A DNA stretch of 64,000 bases, from NCBI GenBank assembly GCA_905233625.1, contig CAJOFJ010000001.1, forward strand, positions 62,001 through 126,000, given 5' to 3'. Source of the stretch: an uncultured Bacteroidales bacterium (GTDB lineage: Bacteria > Bacteroidota > Bacteroidia > Bacteroidales > WCHB1-69). Of this stretch, positions 8,191 to 16,500 are shown piece after piece. The notes below the pieces were generated by a model, which worked only from the letters and a program-made list of their open reading frames with translations, ran no database searches and was not told where the DNA came from. Both the position numbers and the translations under genes were made by a program. Within the stretch, counting starts at the first letter, position 1. Each line of letters starts with the position of its first letter.

Positions 8191-9285
8191 ATGTACCTCC
8201 AACACATCACGCTTGCCAATTTCAAGAGCTACGAGAATGCCGAATTTGACTTCTGCGAGAATGTCAACGGCATTGTGGGCGAGAACGGTTGTGGCAAAAC
8301 CAACCTGCTCGACGCCATCTATTACCTCTGCTTCAGCAAAAGTTTTTTTTCCTCCCAAGACCAGTTTTCCGTACGTTTCGACACCGGCTTTTTTGCCATT
8401 CACGGTGATTTTGTGAACCGGATGCAGCAAAACAGCACACATATCAGCTGTACCTACCAGACCGGAAAGGGCAAATCGATGCGAGCCAACAAGAAAGAAT
8501 ACAGCCGTTTCAGCGACCATATCGGGCTCTATCCGCTCGTCATGGTGTCACCCTACGACAGCGACATTATCAACGAAGGAAGCGAGGTGCGCCGGAAATT
8601 CTTCGACATGATCATCTCGCAATTTGACAAAGAGTATTTACAGCAGCTCATTGCCTACCAAAAAATCATACTGCAACGAAACACCTTGCTCAAAAACTTC
8701 ATTGAACAGCGAAAATACGATTATTCTCTCGTTGAAATATTTGACAATCAATTAATTCCACTGGGAAATTATATTTATCAGAAAAGAAAGGAATTCGTAG
8801 AGAAGATCCTGTCCGTCTTCAACCACCATTATCAATATTTGTCACAAGGCCGCGAGACAGTGGACATTCAATACGAATCGGGGCTGAACGACATGAGTTT
8901 TGCTGAAGGAATACGGCAAAACGAATGGGCTGACCGCAAATCCGGCTACACCAACTTCGGCATTCACAAAGACGACTTTATTTTTCTAATTGAAGGCCGC
9001 TCGGTAAAACGCTTTGGCTCGCAGGGACAGCAAAAATCATACGCCCTGGCTCTAAAACTCTCACAATTCGACTACATTTTCGAGCGCAAGGGCATCAAGC
9101 CCATTTTGTTGCTGGACGATATTTTCGACAAATTAGACAAGAAAAGAACCTCTCAACTGCTTGATTTAGTAGGAAAAGACCATTTTGGACAGGTATTCAT
9201 CACCGACACCGACGAAGTACGGGTAAACGACATTCTGAACGAGAGGGGAATTGAGCACAGGATTTTCAGGATAGGTAGCAGGTAG
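8191..9285 (+). CDS. recF: DNA replication and repair protein RecF
   Basis: 364 residues, normal length. It is an SMC-like ATPase: Walker A GENGCGKTN at residues 30-38, the signature-type FGSQGQQKSYALAL segment near residue 275, and Walker B PILLLDDIFDKLD. RecF binds DNA gaps with RecO/RecR and loads RecA. The start lies 4 bases after the small ORF, so the gene seems to be transcribed with the zeta-type kinase. The last codons (Gly-Ser-Arg and the TAG stop) lie inside a heptamer repeat array that continues into the spacer. Confidence 0.95.
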   Translation: MYLQHITLANFKSYENAEFDFCENVNGIVGENGCGKTNLLDAIYYLCFSKSFFSSQDQFSVRFDTGFFAIHGDFVNRMQQNSTHISCTYQTGKGKSMRANKKEYSRFSDHIGLYPLVMVSPYDSDIINEGSEVRRKFFDMIISQFDKEYLQQLIAYQKIILQRNTLLKNFIEQRKYDYSLVEIFDNQLIPLGNYIYQKRKEFVEKILSVFNHHYQYLSQGRETVDIQYESGLNDMSFAEGIRQNEWADRKSGYTNFGIHKDDFIFLIEGRSVKRFGSQGQQKSYALALKLSQFDYIFERKGIKPILLLDDIFDKLDKKRTSQLLDLVGKDHFGQVFITDTDEVRVNDILNERGIEHRIFRIGSR

Positions 9286-9343
9286 CAGGTGTTAGAATTT
9301 AGAATTTAGAATTCAAAGTTCAGAATTCAAAATTCAAAAACAT
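9274..9343 (+). repeat. Heptamer array A, 10 units, at the recF stop codon
   Basis: Ten consecutive 7-base units in fixed phase: GGTAGCA twice, GGTGTTA, GAATTTA twice, then GAATTCA-type units. The recF TAG stop is part of the array. Confidence 0.85.
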
Positions 9344-9610
9344 TTTTTCACAAAAGGGAGAGTGTTTTTTCCGAAATTATGGGTATGAATTCCATTTTTA
9401 GGGGAACAAATTGATATTTTCCTTCTTTTTACTTTTATTTCAGCATTACGTTTTATTGTATTTTTCATCATCTTAAAATGAATATAAAACACTATCTAAC
9501 AATTTTTTATAAAAATAACCGGCACAATTCTTCCGTATCTTCAGGTCCCCGAGAAGTGATCAGAATATCAAAAAAAATAAATTTTCATAAAAAGGTTTTG
9601 TGAAATAAAA
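9344..9610. other. AT-rich spacer without recognisable gene
   Basis: About 270 bases between array A and the rpsT promoter. It is very AT-rich with homopolymer runs; no ORF, hairpin or RNA gene was recognised. Confidence 0.6.
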
Positions 9611-9617
9611 AATTTTG

Positions 9618-9625
9618 TATTTTTG
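9618..9625 (+). promoter_or_regulatory. -7 promoter box of rpsT
   Basis: TATTTTTG followed by CA, 45 bases before the rpsT ATG. A TTTG lies at 9597-9600, 17 bases upstream, slightly closer than the usual -33 spacing. Confidence 0.6.
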
Positions 9626-9670
9626 CAACCCAATTTTGAATGTATAAAAAATAAAAATAAAAGATAAGAA

Positions 9671-9922
9671 ATGGCAAATCACAAGTCAGCATTAAAGAGA
9701 ATCAGAGCTAACAACAGAAAAAGATTAGAGAACAGATATTACGCTAAGACCATGCGTAATTCTTTGAGAGACATCAGATTGGTTTCAGACAAAGCTGAAG
9801 CACAGAAGAGACTGCCCGTCGTAGTTTCTTTAATTGACAAATTGGCAAAGAAAGGCATTATTCACAAGAACAAAGCCGCCAACTTGAAATCTGGTTTAAT
9901 GAAAAAGGTGAACCAATTATAA
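9671..9922 (+). CDS. rpsT: 30S ribosomal protein S20
   Basis: 83 residues. MANHKSALKRIRANNRKR is the standard S20 start, and the body is basic and helical, ending KSGLMKKVNQL. S20 is a primary 16S rRNA-binding protein. The gene is single, with its own promoter upstream and a hairpin at its 3' end that overlaps the stop codon. Confidence 0.97.
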   Translation: MANHKSALKRIRANNRKRLENRYYAKTMRNSLRDIRLVSDKAEAQKRLPVVVSLIDKLAKKGIIHKNKAANLKSGLMKKVNQL

Positions 9923-9941
9923 GGGTTGATTGGTTTTTTTT
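9911..9941 (+). terminator. Intrinsic terminator of rpsT
   Basis: AACCAAT (9911-9917) pairs with ATTGGTT (9929-9935), followed by a T run. The left arm lies in the last codons of rpsT. Confidence 0.6.
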
Positions 9942-9956
9942 CATATTTTTGTGTTG

Positions 9957-9991
9957 CGCTATATATAGGCTATCCTGTATATAGCGTTTTT
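9957..9991 (+). terminator. Second terminator hairpin after rpsT
   Basis: CGCTATATA (9957-9965) pairs with TATATAGCG (9978-9986) and is followed by TTTTT. A -7-like box (TATTTTTG, 9944-9951) sits just in front of it. Confidence 0.65.
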
Positions 9992-10004
9992 GCTTTACTT
10001 TAGG

Positions 10005-10095
10005 AATTAGTGGTTAGGATTTAGTGGATAGTAGTTGTAAAACTATCCACTATCCACTATCCACTATCCACTATCCACTATTCCCTATTCCCTAC
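10005..10095. repeat. Heptamer array B, 13 units, at the kdsA stop codon
   Basis: Seven-base units in phase, including five consecutive CCACTAT units and two TCCCTA units that hold the kdsA stop (TAG on the minus strand, 10094-10092). TAGTGGATAGT (10022-10032) is the exact reverse complement of 10042-10052, so the array can fold into an 11-bp hairpin. Confidence 0.9.
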
Positions 10096-10868
10096 AACGC
10101 TTGGCGGAGGCGGAGGAGTTTCACTAACAAGTCGTGCAACTGATCCAAAGGCAACATATTGGCGCCGTCGGAAAGGGCTTTGGAAGGGTCGGGATGAGTT
10201 TCCATGAACAGTCCATCGAAGCCGACCGCTACAGCGGCCTTGGCCATGGTCTCAATCAAATCGGGGCGGCCACCGGTAACCCCCTTCGGTTGGTTGGGCT
10301 GCTGCAAGGAATGGGTAGCGTCGAAGACCACAGGACAGGCATTCTTCTTCAATTCTTTTATTCCCCTGAAATCCACCACCAAATCGGTATAGCCGAAACT
10401 GGTACCCCGTTCGGTAATCAGCACCTGTTCATTGCCCGCAGCACGCACTTTTTCCACAGCAAAACGCATAGCCTCGGGCGACATAAACTGACCTTTTTTG
10501 ATATTCACCACCTTCCCCGTTTTAGCCGCTGCCACCAAGAGGTCGGTCTGACGACATAAGAAAGCCGGAATTTGCAGTACATCCGCCACCTGGGCTGCCC
10601 AAGCCGCCTCAATCTCAGTATGGATATCCGTTACAATCGGCAAATCAAGGTCAGCCTTTACCTTGGCCAACACCGCCAATGCCTGATCGTTGCCGATACC
10701 CGTAAACGAATTCAGCGACGAGCGGTTCGCTTTCTTGTAAGAAGCCTTGAAATAAAAGGGAATTTCAAGCTCCGTACAGATTTTTTTGATTTCACGCGCG
10801 ATGGAAAGAGTAATTTCTTCACCTTCCACCACACAAGGGCCAGCGATTAAGAAAAATGGGGTGTTCAT
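10092..10868 (-). CDS. kdsA: 3-deoxy-8-phosphooctulonate (KDO-8-P) synthase
   Basis: 258 residues, slightly short of the usual ~270-284. IAGPCVVEGEE near the N-terminus, FKASYKKANRSS, LITERGTSFGY, and the C-terminal FMETHPDPSKALSDGAN are all KdsA signatures. The enzyme condenses arabinose-5-phosphate and phosphoenolpyruvate to KDO-8-phosphate for lipopolysaccharide. kdsD, which makes the arabinose-5-phosphate, is at 23845 in the same window. The upstream glycosyltransferase gene is on the same strand but separated by array C. The stop codon lies in array B. Confidence 0.95.
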   Translation of the reverse strand: MNTPFFLIAGPCVVEGEEITLSIAREIKKICTELEIPFYFKASYKKANRSSLNSFTGIGNDQALAVLAKVKADLDLPIVTDIHTEIEAAWAAQVADVLQIPAFLCRQTDLLVAAAKTGKVVNIKKGQFMSPEAMRFAVEKVRAAGNEQVLITERGTSFGYTDLVVDFRGIKELKKNACPVVFDATHSLQQPNQPKGVTGGRPDLIETMAKAAVAVGFDGLFMETHPDPSKALSDGANMLPLDQLHDLLVKLLRLRQAL

Positions 10869-10909
10869 TTCAGGCTACAGATTACAGGGTTCAGTGATAT
10901 TGGGGATGG

Positions 10910-11024
10910 GAATTCAAAGTTCAAATGTTTAGAGTTTAATGTTTAATGTTTAGAGTTTAATGTTTAGAGTTTATGAATTCTGAATTTTAAATTTTCAGTT
11001 TTCAGTTTTCAACTTTCAACTGTT
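10910..11024. repeat. Heptamer array C, 16 units, at the glycosyltransferase stop
   Basis: Read on the minus strand away from the glycosyltransferase stop, the unit types follow the order AGTTGAA, AACTGAA, AATTCA(G/T), AAAC(A/T)(C/T)T, TGAA(C/T)T(T/C). The same order occurs in arrays J and M (first four types in M). Confidence 0.93.
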
Positions 11025-12158
11025 TTAGCTTCGGCGGGAGAATTTGGCAACAATATAGAGCATGATGCTAATGAGCGTGTAGAGAATGTCGATGAAAAGG
11101 ATATGCGGGATAATATCTTTTTCTTTCAGTTTGGCGGCAGAGAAGCCGAAAACCAAGTATTGGCACAGGGTTTTGAACACAAAGACTGACAAAACGGCAA
11201 TCAGGAAAGGCATCACATGGACGGTGAAGCCTATACCCAGTCCCAAAAACACCCAAAACAGCACATTCAGCAGGCTATAGGCCCCCAATAAGAAGCGGAC
11301 TCCCGGCTTGTAAAACGTACGGGTAATGACGTACCCTTTTTTCTCCTTGAACCAACGACGGAAATTCACCTTGGGACGAGCAATCGTAAACGACTCACTG
11401 AAATACTCTATATCCACATTTTTATTTGTCGCAGCACGACCGATAAAAATATCATCGTCGCCATATTCGATATGATTATGGGAGGCAAAACCACGCTGTT
11501 TCATGAACAACTCTTTGGTATATGCCAGATTCTGTCCCTTACCCATGTAAGTCATCTTAGCCAGAGAATAGGAGAAATACTGGATGGCGGTCTGCAGAGA
11601 GTCGAAACGCAACAATCTGTTAAATAAACCTTTCTGTTTCTCGTATGAACAATAGCCCAACACGATTTGTTTGCCGTTCACAAAATGCTTGGCCATATTC
11701 TGCAACCAATACGGAGACGCCGGCATACAGTTGGCATCTGTGAGTAAAATCAGTTTATGTTTGGCTTCCTTGATACCGATTGCCAATGGGAATTTCTTGC
11801 CTTTGATAGTAGTTACCGATGAGTTCAGATCCACAAATACCAAATGGGGGTACTGTTTTTGATAGTCCTCCACCACCTGGGCGGTCTCGTCGTGAGAGTT
11901 GTCACTGACCACGATCACCTCGTAATCGTTGTACTGCTGGGTGAGCAAAGCGGGCAAAGTTCTGCTTAAATGATGCGCCTGATCACACGAAGTGATGACA
12001 ATAGAAATCGGATCCTGACGATAGTCTTTGATTTTTTTCGGCTTATGGAAGGCGAAACGGGCGAATATAGCGGCATAGTACAGCAAAAGGAAAAACGCTG
12101 TAACAGAAAAACATATCAGGAAAACAAGAGGCAGATTTAAAGGAAGAATTACAAGCAT
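11025..12158 (-). CDS. Membrane-anchored family 2 glycosyltransferase
   Basis: 377 residues. An N-terminal membrane helix (about residues 6-35) is followed by a GT-A fold: ISIVITSCDQAHHL for nucleotide binding, LLTDANCMPAS as the DxD-like metal site, and EYGDDDIFIGRAA as the acceptor/base region. Two to three membrane helices lie near the C-terminus. It probably transfers a sugar to a lipid-linked or surface glycan on the cytoplasmic side; the substrate is not readable. It has its own promoter box at 12188-12181, divergent from tgt. Confidence 0.85.
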   Translation of the reverse strand: MLVILPLNLPLVFLICFSVTAFFLLLYYAAIFARFAFHKPKKIKDYRQDPISIVITSCDQAHHLSRTLPALLTQQYNDYEVIVVSDNSHDETAQVVEDYQKQYPHLVFVDLNSSVTTIKGKKFPLAIGIKEAKHKLILLTDANCMPASPYWLQNMAKHFVNGKQIVLGYCSYEKQKGLFNRLLRFDSLQTAIQYFSYSLAKMTYMGKGQNLAYTKELFMKQRGFASHNHIEYGDDDIFIGRAATNKNVDIEYFSESFTIARPKVNFRRWFKEKKGYVITRTFYKPGVRFLLGAYSLLNVLFWVFLGLGIGFTVHVMPFLIAVLSVFVFKTLCQYLVFGFSAAKLKEKDIIPHILFIDILYTLISIMLYIVAKFSRRS

Positions 12159-12180
12159 ATTACACTGTTTATAATAAGTA

Positions 12181-12188
12181 CAAAAATA
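12181..12188 (-). promoter_or_regulatory. -7 promoter box of the glycosyltransferase gene
   Basis: TATTTTTG on the minus strand, 22 bases before the ATG at 12158; divergent from the tgt box 24 bases away. Confidence 0.5.
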
Positions 12189-12212
12189 TTTTAAAGTTTA
12201 GAAATTTTGATG

Positions 12213-12220
12213 TATTTTTG
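12213..12220 (+). promoter_or_regulatory. -7 promoter box of tgt
   Basis: TATTTTTG ends 18 bases before the tgt ATG. It overlaps a possible TTG start at 12218, which argues for the ATG at 12239 as the real start. Confidence 0.6.
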
Positions 12221-12238
12221 CCGAAATTTACTAACAAA

Positions 12239-13372
12239 ATGAGGTTTATAATTCAACATACCGACCCCAAAAGCTCTGCACGAGCCGGATTGATCCACAC
12301 CGACCATGGTGACATCGAGACCCCAATTTTTATGCCCGTAGGCACTGTGGGAGCTGTTAAAGCCGTACATATCAAGAATGTACGGGAAGATATCAAAGCC
12401 CAGATTATTTTGGGCAACACCTACCACCTGTACCTGCGTCCAGGTTTGGAAGTGTTGGAAAACGCGGGTGGCCTGCACCGTTTCAACGGATGGGACAGAC
12501 CCATACTGACTGACAGTGGTGGCTATCAGGTATTTTCGCTGAGTGGCCGACGCAAAATCAATGCCGAGGAGGGTGTGTGGTTCCAGTCACATATCGACGG
12601 TTCAAGGCACCTGTTCAGTCCCGAGAAAGTCATGGACATTGAGCGCAGCATCGGGGCCGACATCGTCATGTCGTTTGACGAGTGCACCCCCTACCCATGC
12701 GACTATGCCTACGCAGAGCAGTCGATGAAAATCACCCATGGCTGGCTGGAACGCTGCTGCAAGCGTTTCGACGAGACCGAACCCAAATACGGCTATTCAC
12801 AGACGCTATTCCCCATTGTGCAAGGCAGTGTGTTTCCCGAACTGCGTAAACGCTCTGCGGAGTTCATCAGCTCGATGAACCGCGAGGGCAACGCCATCGG
12901 CGGCGTGTCCGTCGGCGAGCCCACCGACTTGATGTACGAAATCACGGAGTTGTGCTGCCAGCTGCTGCCCAAGGATAAACCCCGTTACCTGATGGGAGTT
13001 GGCACTCCCGCCAACATCATCGAGGGTATTTCCATGGGTGTGGATATGTTCGACTGCGTGATGCCCACTCGTAACGGCCGCAACGGCATGATTTTCACCT
13101 GGGATGGTATCATGAACATGCGCAACGAAAAGTGGAAAAATGACTTTACCCCGATAGACGCCAACAGCGAGCTGTTTGCCGACCGAGAGTACACCCGCGC
13201 TTACCTGCGCCACATGTACGTGGCCGACGAGATTTTAGGTCCCATGATTGGCAGCATCCACAACCTGCACTTCTATCTGGACTTGGTGAAGACCGCCAGA
13301 AAGCACATCGCCGACGGGACTTTCGCCAGCTGGAAGAACGAGATTTTACCAAGGATTTCGCAGAGACTGTGA
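12239..13372 (+). CDS. tgt: Queuine/preQ1 tRNA-ribosyltransferase (tRNA-guanine transglycosylase)
   Basis: 377 residues from the ATG at 12239. Asp92 in TDSGGYQVFSLS (general acid/base) and Asp272 in MFDCVMPTRNGRNG (nucleophile) are present. Tgt exchanges guanine 34 of Tyr, His, Asn and Asp tRNAs for preQ1. The structural zinc site is altered: the CxCxxC cysteines of E. coli Tgt align with Ser310, Leu312 and Asp315 here, although the fourth ligand, His341, remains. The flanking segment (REYTRAYLRHM, IHNLHFYL) is otherwise well conserved, so the fold is probably intact without zinc. The gene converges on the C25 protease gene, with GGGGAGT repeats between them. Confidence 0.95.
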   Translation: MRFIIQHTDPKSSARAGLIHTDHGDIETPIFMPVGTVGAVKAVHIKNVREDIKAQIILGNTYHLYLRPGLEVLENAGGLHRFNGWDRPILTDSGGYQVFSLSGRRKINAEEGVWFQSHIDGSRHLFSPEKVMDIERSIGADIVMSFDECTPYPCDYAYAEQSMKITHGWLERCCKRFDETEPKYGYSQTLFPIVQGSVFPELRKRSAEFISSMNREGNAIGGVSVGEPTDLMYEITELCCQLLPKDKPRYLMGVGTPANIIEGISMGVDMFDCVMPTRNGRNGMIFTWDGIMNMRNEKWKNDFTPIDANSELFADREYTRAYLRHMYVADEILGPMIGSIHNLHFYLDLVKTARKHIADGTFASWKNEILPRISQRL

Positions 13373-13378
13373 GAGATG

Positions 13379-13504
13379 GGGGAGTGACGCACTATGTGCG
13401 TCAAAGGGGAGTTTCGCCACGCTCAAGGGGAGTCGCGGGCTGCGCCCTTGAGGGGAGTCTCACACTGCGTGTTCGAGGGGAGTTTCGCTACGCTCAAGGG
13501 GAGT
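13379..13504. repeat. GGGGAGT plus microhairpin repeat, six copies
   Basis: GGGGAGT starts at 13379, 13406, 13427, 13452, 13477 and 13498 (spacing 27, 21, 25, 25, 21). Most intervals carry a short inverted repeat, for example TGACGCAC/GTGCGTCA and GGGC/GCCC. The reverse-complement version occurs at 44095-44155. It lies between convergent gene ends, so it may act as a bidirectional terminator. Confidence 0.8.
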
Positions 13505-13544
13505 CGTTAAATGTGACGCAGCATCTTGGCTTTTAGCGCCATAA

Positions 13545-16500
13545 CTATTTTTTGATGAACTTGGAAATGGAAAAGCGCATATCGGTAGTGAGGATGCGGA
13601 TGAAGTAGAGTCCGCTGGTCAGACCTCTGACGTTAATGGCACTCAGATGCTCAGCCTGTCCATTATAGCTCATGATCTGGCGACCGCTCAAGTCGTAGAT
13701 CACGATTTGCTGTACTGGTTCGGAGCATTGAACATGGAGTATGCCCGTGGTAGGGTTAGGAAACACACTGGAAAGTATCTCGTCGCGGGTCGCGACACCC
13801 ACATTGTCGTCCATGTCTTCCACACATAGGGTACCCATGCCGGGGAGTACAATGTTGTCCACCCAAGCGCAGTCGCTGCCATCGATGACACCAGAGTCCT
13901 TCCGATAGCTAAATCTGAAGGTGTGCGTGCCTGAATTGACCGGAAAAGAAGCCTGTGACCAATCGGTGGAACCCGTTTGGCTATCCATCTCTGTATTGTC
14001 AATATAAAATTTGAAGAAGTCATAGCCATCCTCAGAAGAGACTTTGCGGAAATAGGAGATGTTCGCAGAGGGGGAGCAGTTGACCGTGATGAAGAATTCA
14101 GATTGGTCGTTGTCGGCCAAGTCCTGTTTGGAACGGACGCAGTAGTTGCCGGCGTAGGGCTGTTCATTGGTGACGAACCATGGGTTGTTGTTGGTCTGCC
14201 ACGGGAAGGCGGTCAGGCCACCCGTCTCGAAGGTCTCCATCACAGTGCCAACGGTCAAGTAGATGGTGTCCACGATGACGTCCTGGCCCACCACGCATTT
14301 CACGTAGAGCGGCACAGTGGTCATATCCGGCACCGCGGCGCCGATAGCCACTTGGTACTGGGCGGTTGCGGAGGCGCCGGCAGGCAACACCGCGATGTTT
14401 TGGGCCGGGGTGTTCACGGTCACTAAACTGTAATGGCTGGTGAGGTGCAAGACAGCATTGGTTAGCGGACTGTGGCCGGTGTTGGCGTAGGTCACCGTCA
14501 CGTTGACCATGTCGCCGGGAGCGAAGGAGGAAGCACCATTCGCGTTCTGAAGGGTCACGTTCGCGATGGAAAATTTCGGAGTCGCAACCATTATCTTGAA
14601 ATTCTTGGTGGTGGTGAGATTGCCGAAGGTGGTGGTGATGACAAAAGGAATTTCGTCTCCATCTTGGGCATCGGCAGGCAACACAATGGTGAAGGCGTTG
14701 TTGTGCGTGCTGGTGGCATCAGCGGCGATGCTGTTGTCGCTCACGCTGTTTTGAGGGATGACGACGCCCGGATAGCTGCTGCTGAGCGTGGTGGTGACAT
14801 TGGAGGCCGCTGCCACACCATAGTTGGTCAAGGCCACATCCATATAAACAGTGGAGCCTGGTTGCGGAATGCTGAACTCGGACAAGGAGCAAGAAGAGAC
14901 GGCCACAAAGGGTCCTGTCGGGGCAATGACCTGCACGGTCTTGAAGAATTGGATGTGGTTTTGTGCCGAAACGGCCAACTCATAATCACCCAGGATGTTG
15001 ACGGCGCTGAAGCTGAGGCTGGCATAACCGGAGGCATCCGTGAAGGCGGCCGCTATCAACTCGTTGTTGTAGGTCAAGGCCACGTATGCGTAGGGCACCG
15101 TCTGCACGTCATAGCTGGTGCTGCCCACCAAGAGAAACTCGTCAGCGTTGACGGTCAAGTTGGATGGAATGCCCAAATAGGGTTTCAGGGAAGGGTCGCC
15201 CATCAGGTGGTAAACCTCCCAGTAGTAAAGCTTTAGATCCGAGCTTGAGCCTTCCACCGCCAGATCTCCGGCGGTCATATAGCCCGCGATGCTGGTGACC
15301 CAAGCATCGTGATTCTCGCCGTGCGTGTGGAAGATTCTGTCGTAGGCACCCAGATGGTTGGCATCGTACGTCGGGGTGGAGTCGATGGTGCTGCGGAAGC
15401 CGACAGACCAGTAAAAGTCCTCATCCCAATAGGTGATGTCGGAACCGCCGATATAGCCGACAGCTCCTTTGTCGGGGACACGCAAGAGCATTTCGGCAAA
15501 ACACTCAGGATCTCCAAAGGTGCAGGACAGACAGCAGTTCCCGATCATAAAACCGTATTTGTCGGCATTGTTCATATATGGCACGTGGTCACAGGTGAAC
15601 GCGGGCTCGTTCCAGCCGTATCCAGAACCGTGTGCCGTGTAGTTGATCCAACCACATCCGGCGCTGATTTCTTGGCGGATGATCGATGCCTGGCTGGAGC
15701 AATCATACAGATGCTTGTACACCGTGGTGTAGTTGTGCGTGGCGGAGGTGGTGTTGACGTAATTGTCAAAGATGTAGTTGATCTGACCGTTGAGATGGGT
15801 GGGGGCCCAGATATCGTCGTTGCCGGCAATCAACACCGCCTTGCCTAAATAGGACGGATCCGGCATCGTATATTGCTCGTACATCAAAGTCTTCTCAATC
15901 TGCGGAAGCAGTTGGTTGATGTTCTGGGCCGAGAAACGGCCGTAGTAGCAGTCCGGCAGATGGTCGCCGCTGGTCCAGGTGGCATAGTGCAAGTCCGTCT
16001 TGTGGTTCTGAGTGCCCGTGAAAACGGGTATCTGTTCCACATCGCCGATGAGCAGGACAAAGGTGGGTGCTGGATTCTCAGCCGTGGCATTGGTGTACTC
16101 GGACAGGATATAGTTCCTGACGGCCGTGGTCGTGGTGCCAGTGGTGCTCGTGTAAGCGACTTCCACAAGGTAGCCGATACGCTTTTTCCAGTTGACGAAA
16201 GCCATCAGTTGCTCGTTGTTGGCAAACATGTCGTGGGCGATGATCAGATACTTGACGGGGGTGATGTTGAACTCGTTGCGCGTGTCCATCGGGTTGATGA
16301 CGGCTTCTTTGGCGGCGTGGAACAACGGACTGTAGTATTTGTCCTTCATCTCCAAGGTGGCCGGGATGTTGGCATTCTCGTAGGTGATCTCCACCTCGAT
16401 GCGGCTGTACACCCTAATCTTGTCCGTGACGGGGTTGTAGGCCACGGGACTCACCACCACACTGGCCAGGTTCACGTCACGCATGGTGCCGATCTTGTGG

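Noticed and set aside
10022-10052. Hairpin in array B as a dedicated terminator
   Set aside because: The pairing arises from two heptamer types that are reverse complements, and no T run follows; two better terminators lie before it.
14472-15236. 254-residue open frame on the plus strand inside the C25 protease gene, with another of 287 residues at 15873-16736
   Set aside because: Both are antisense shadows of a clear 1133-residue protease; they are rich in Gly, Val, His and Arg, have no recognisable motif, and no promoter precedes them.
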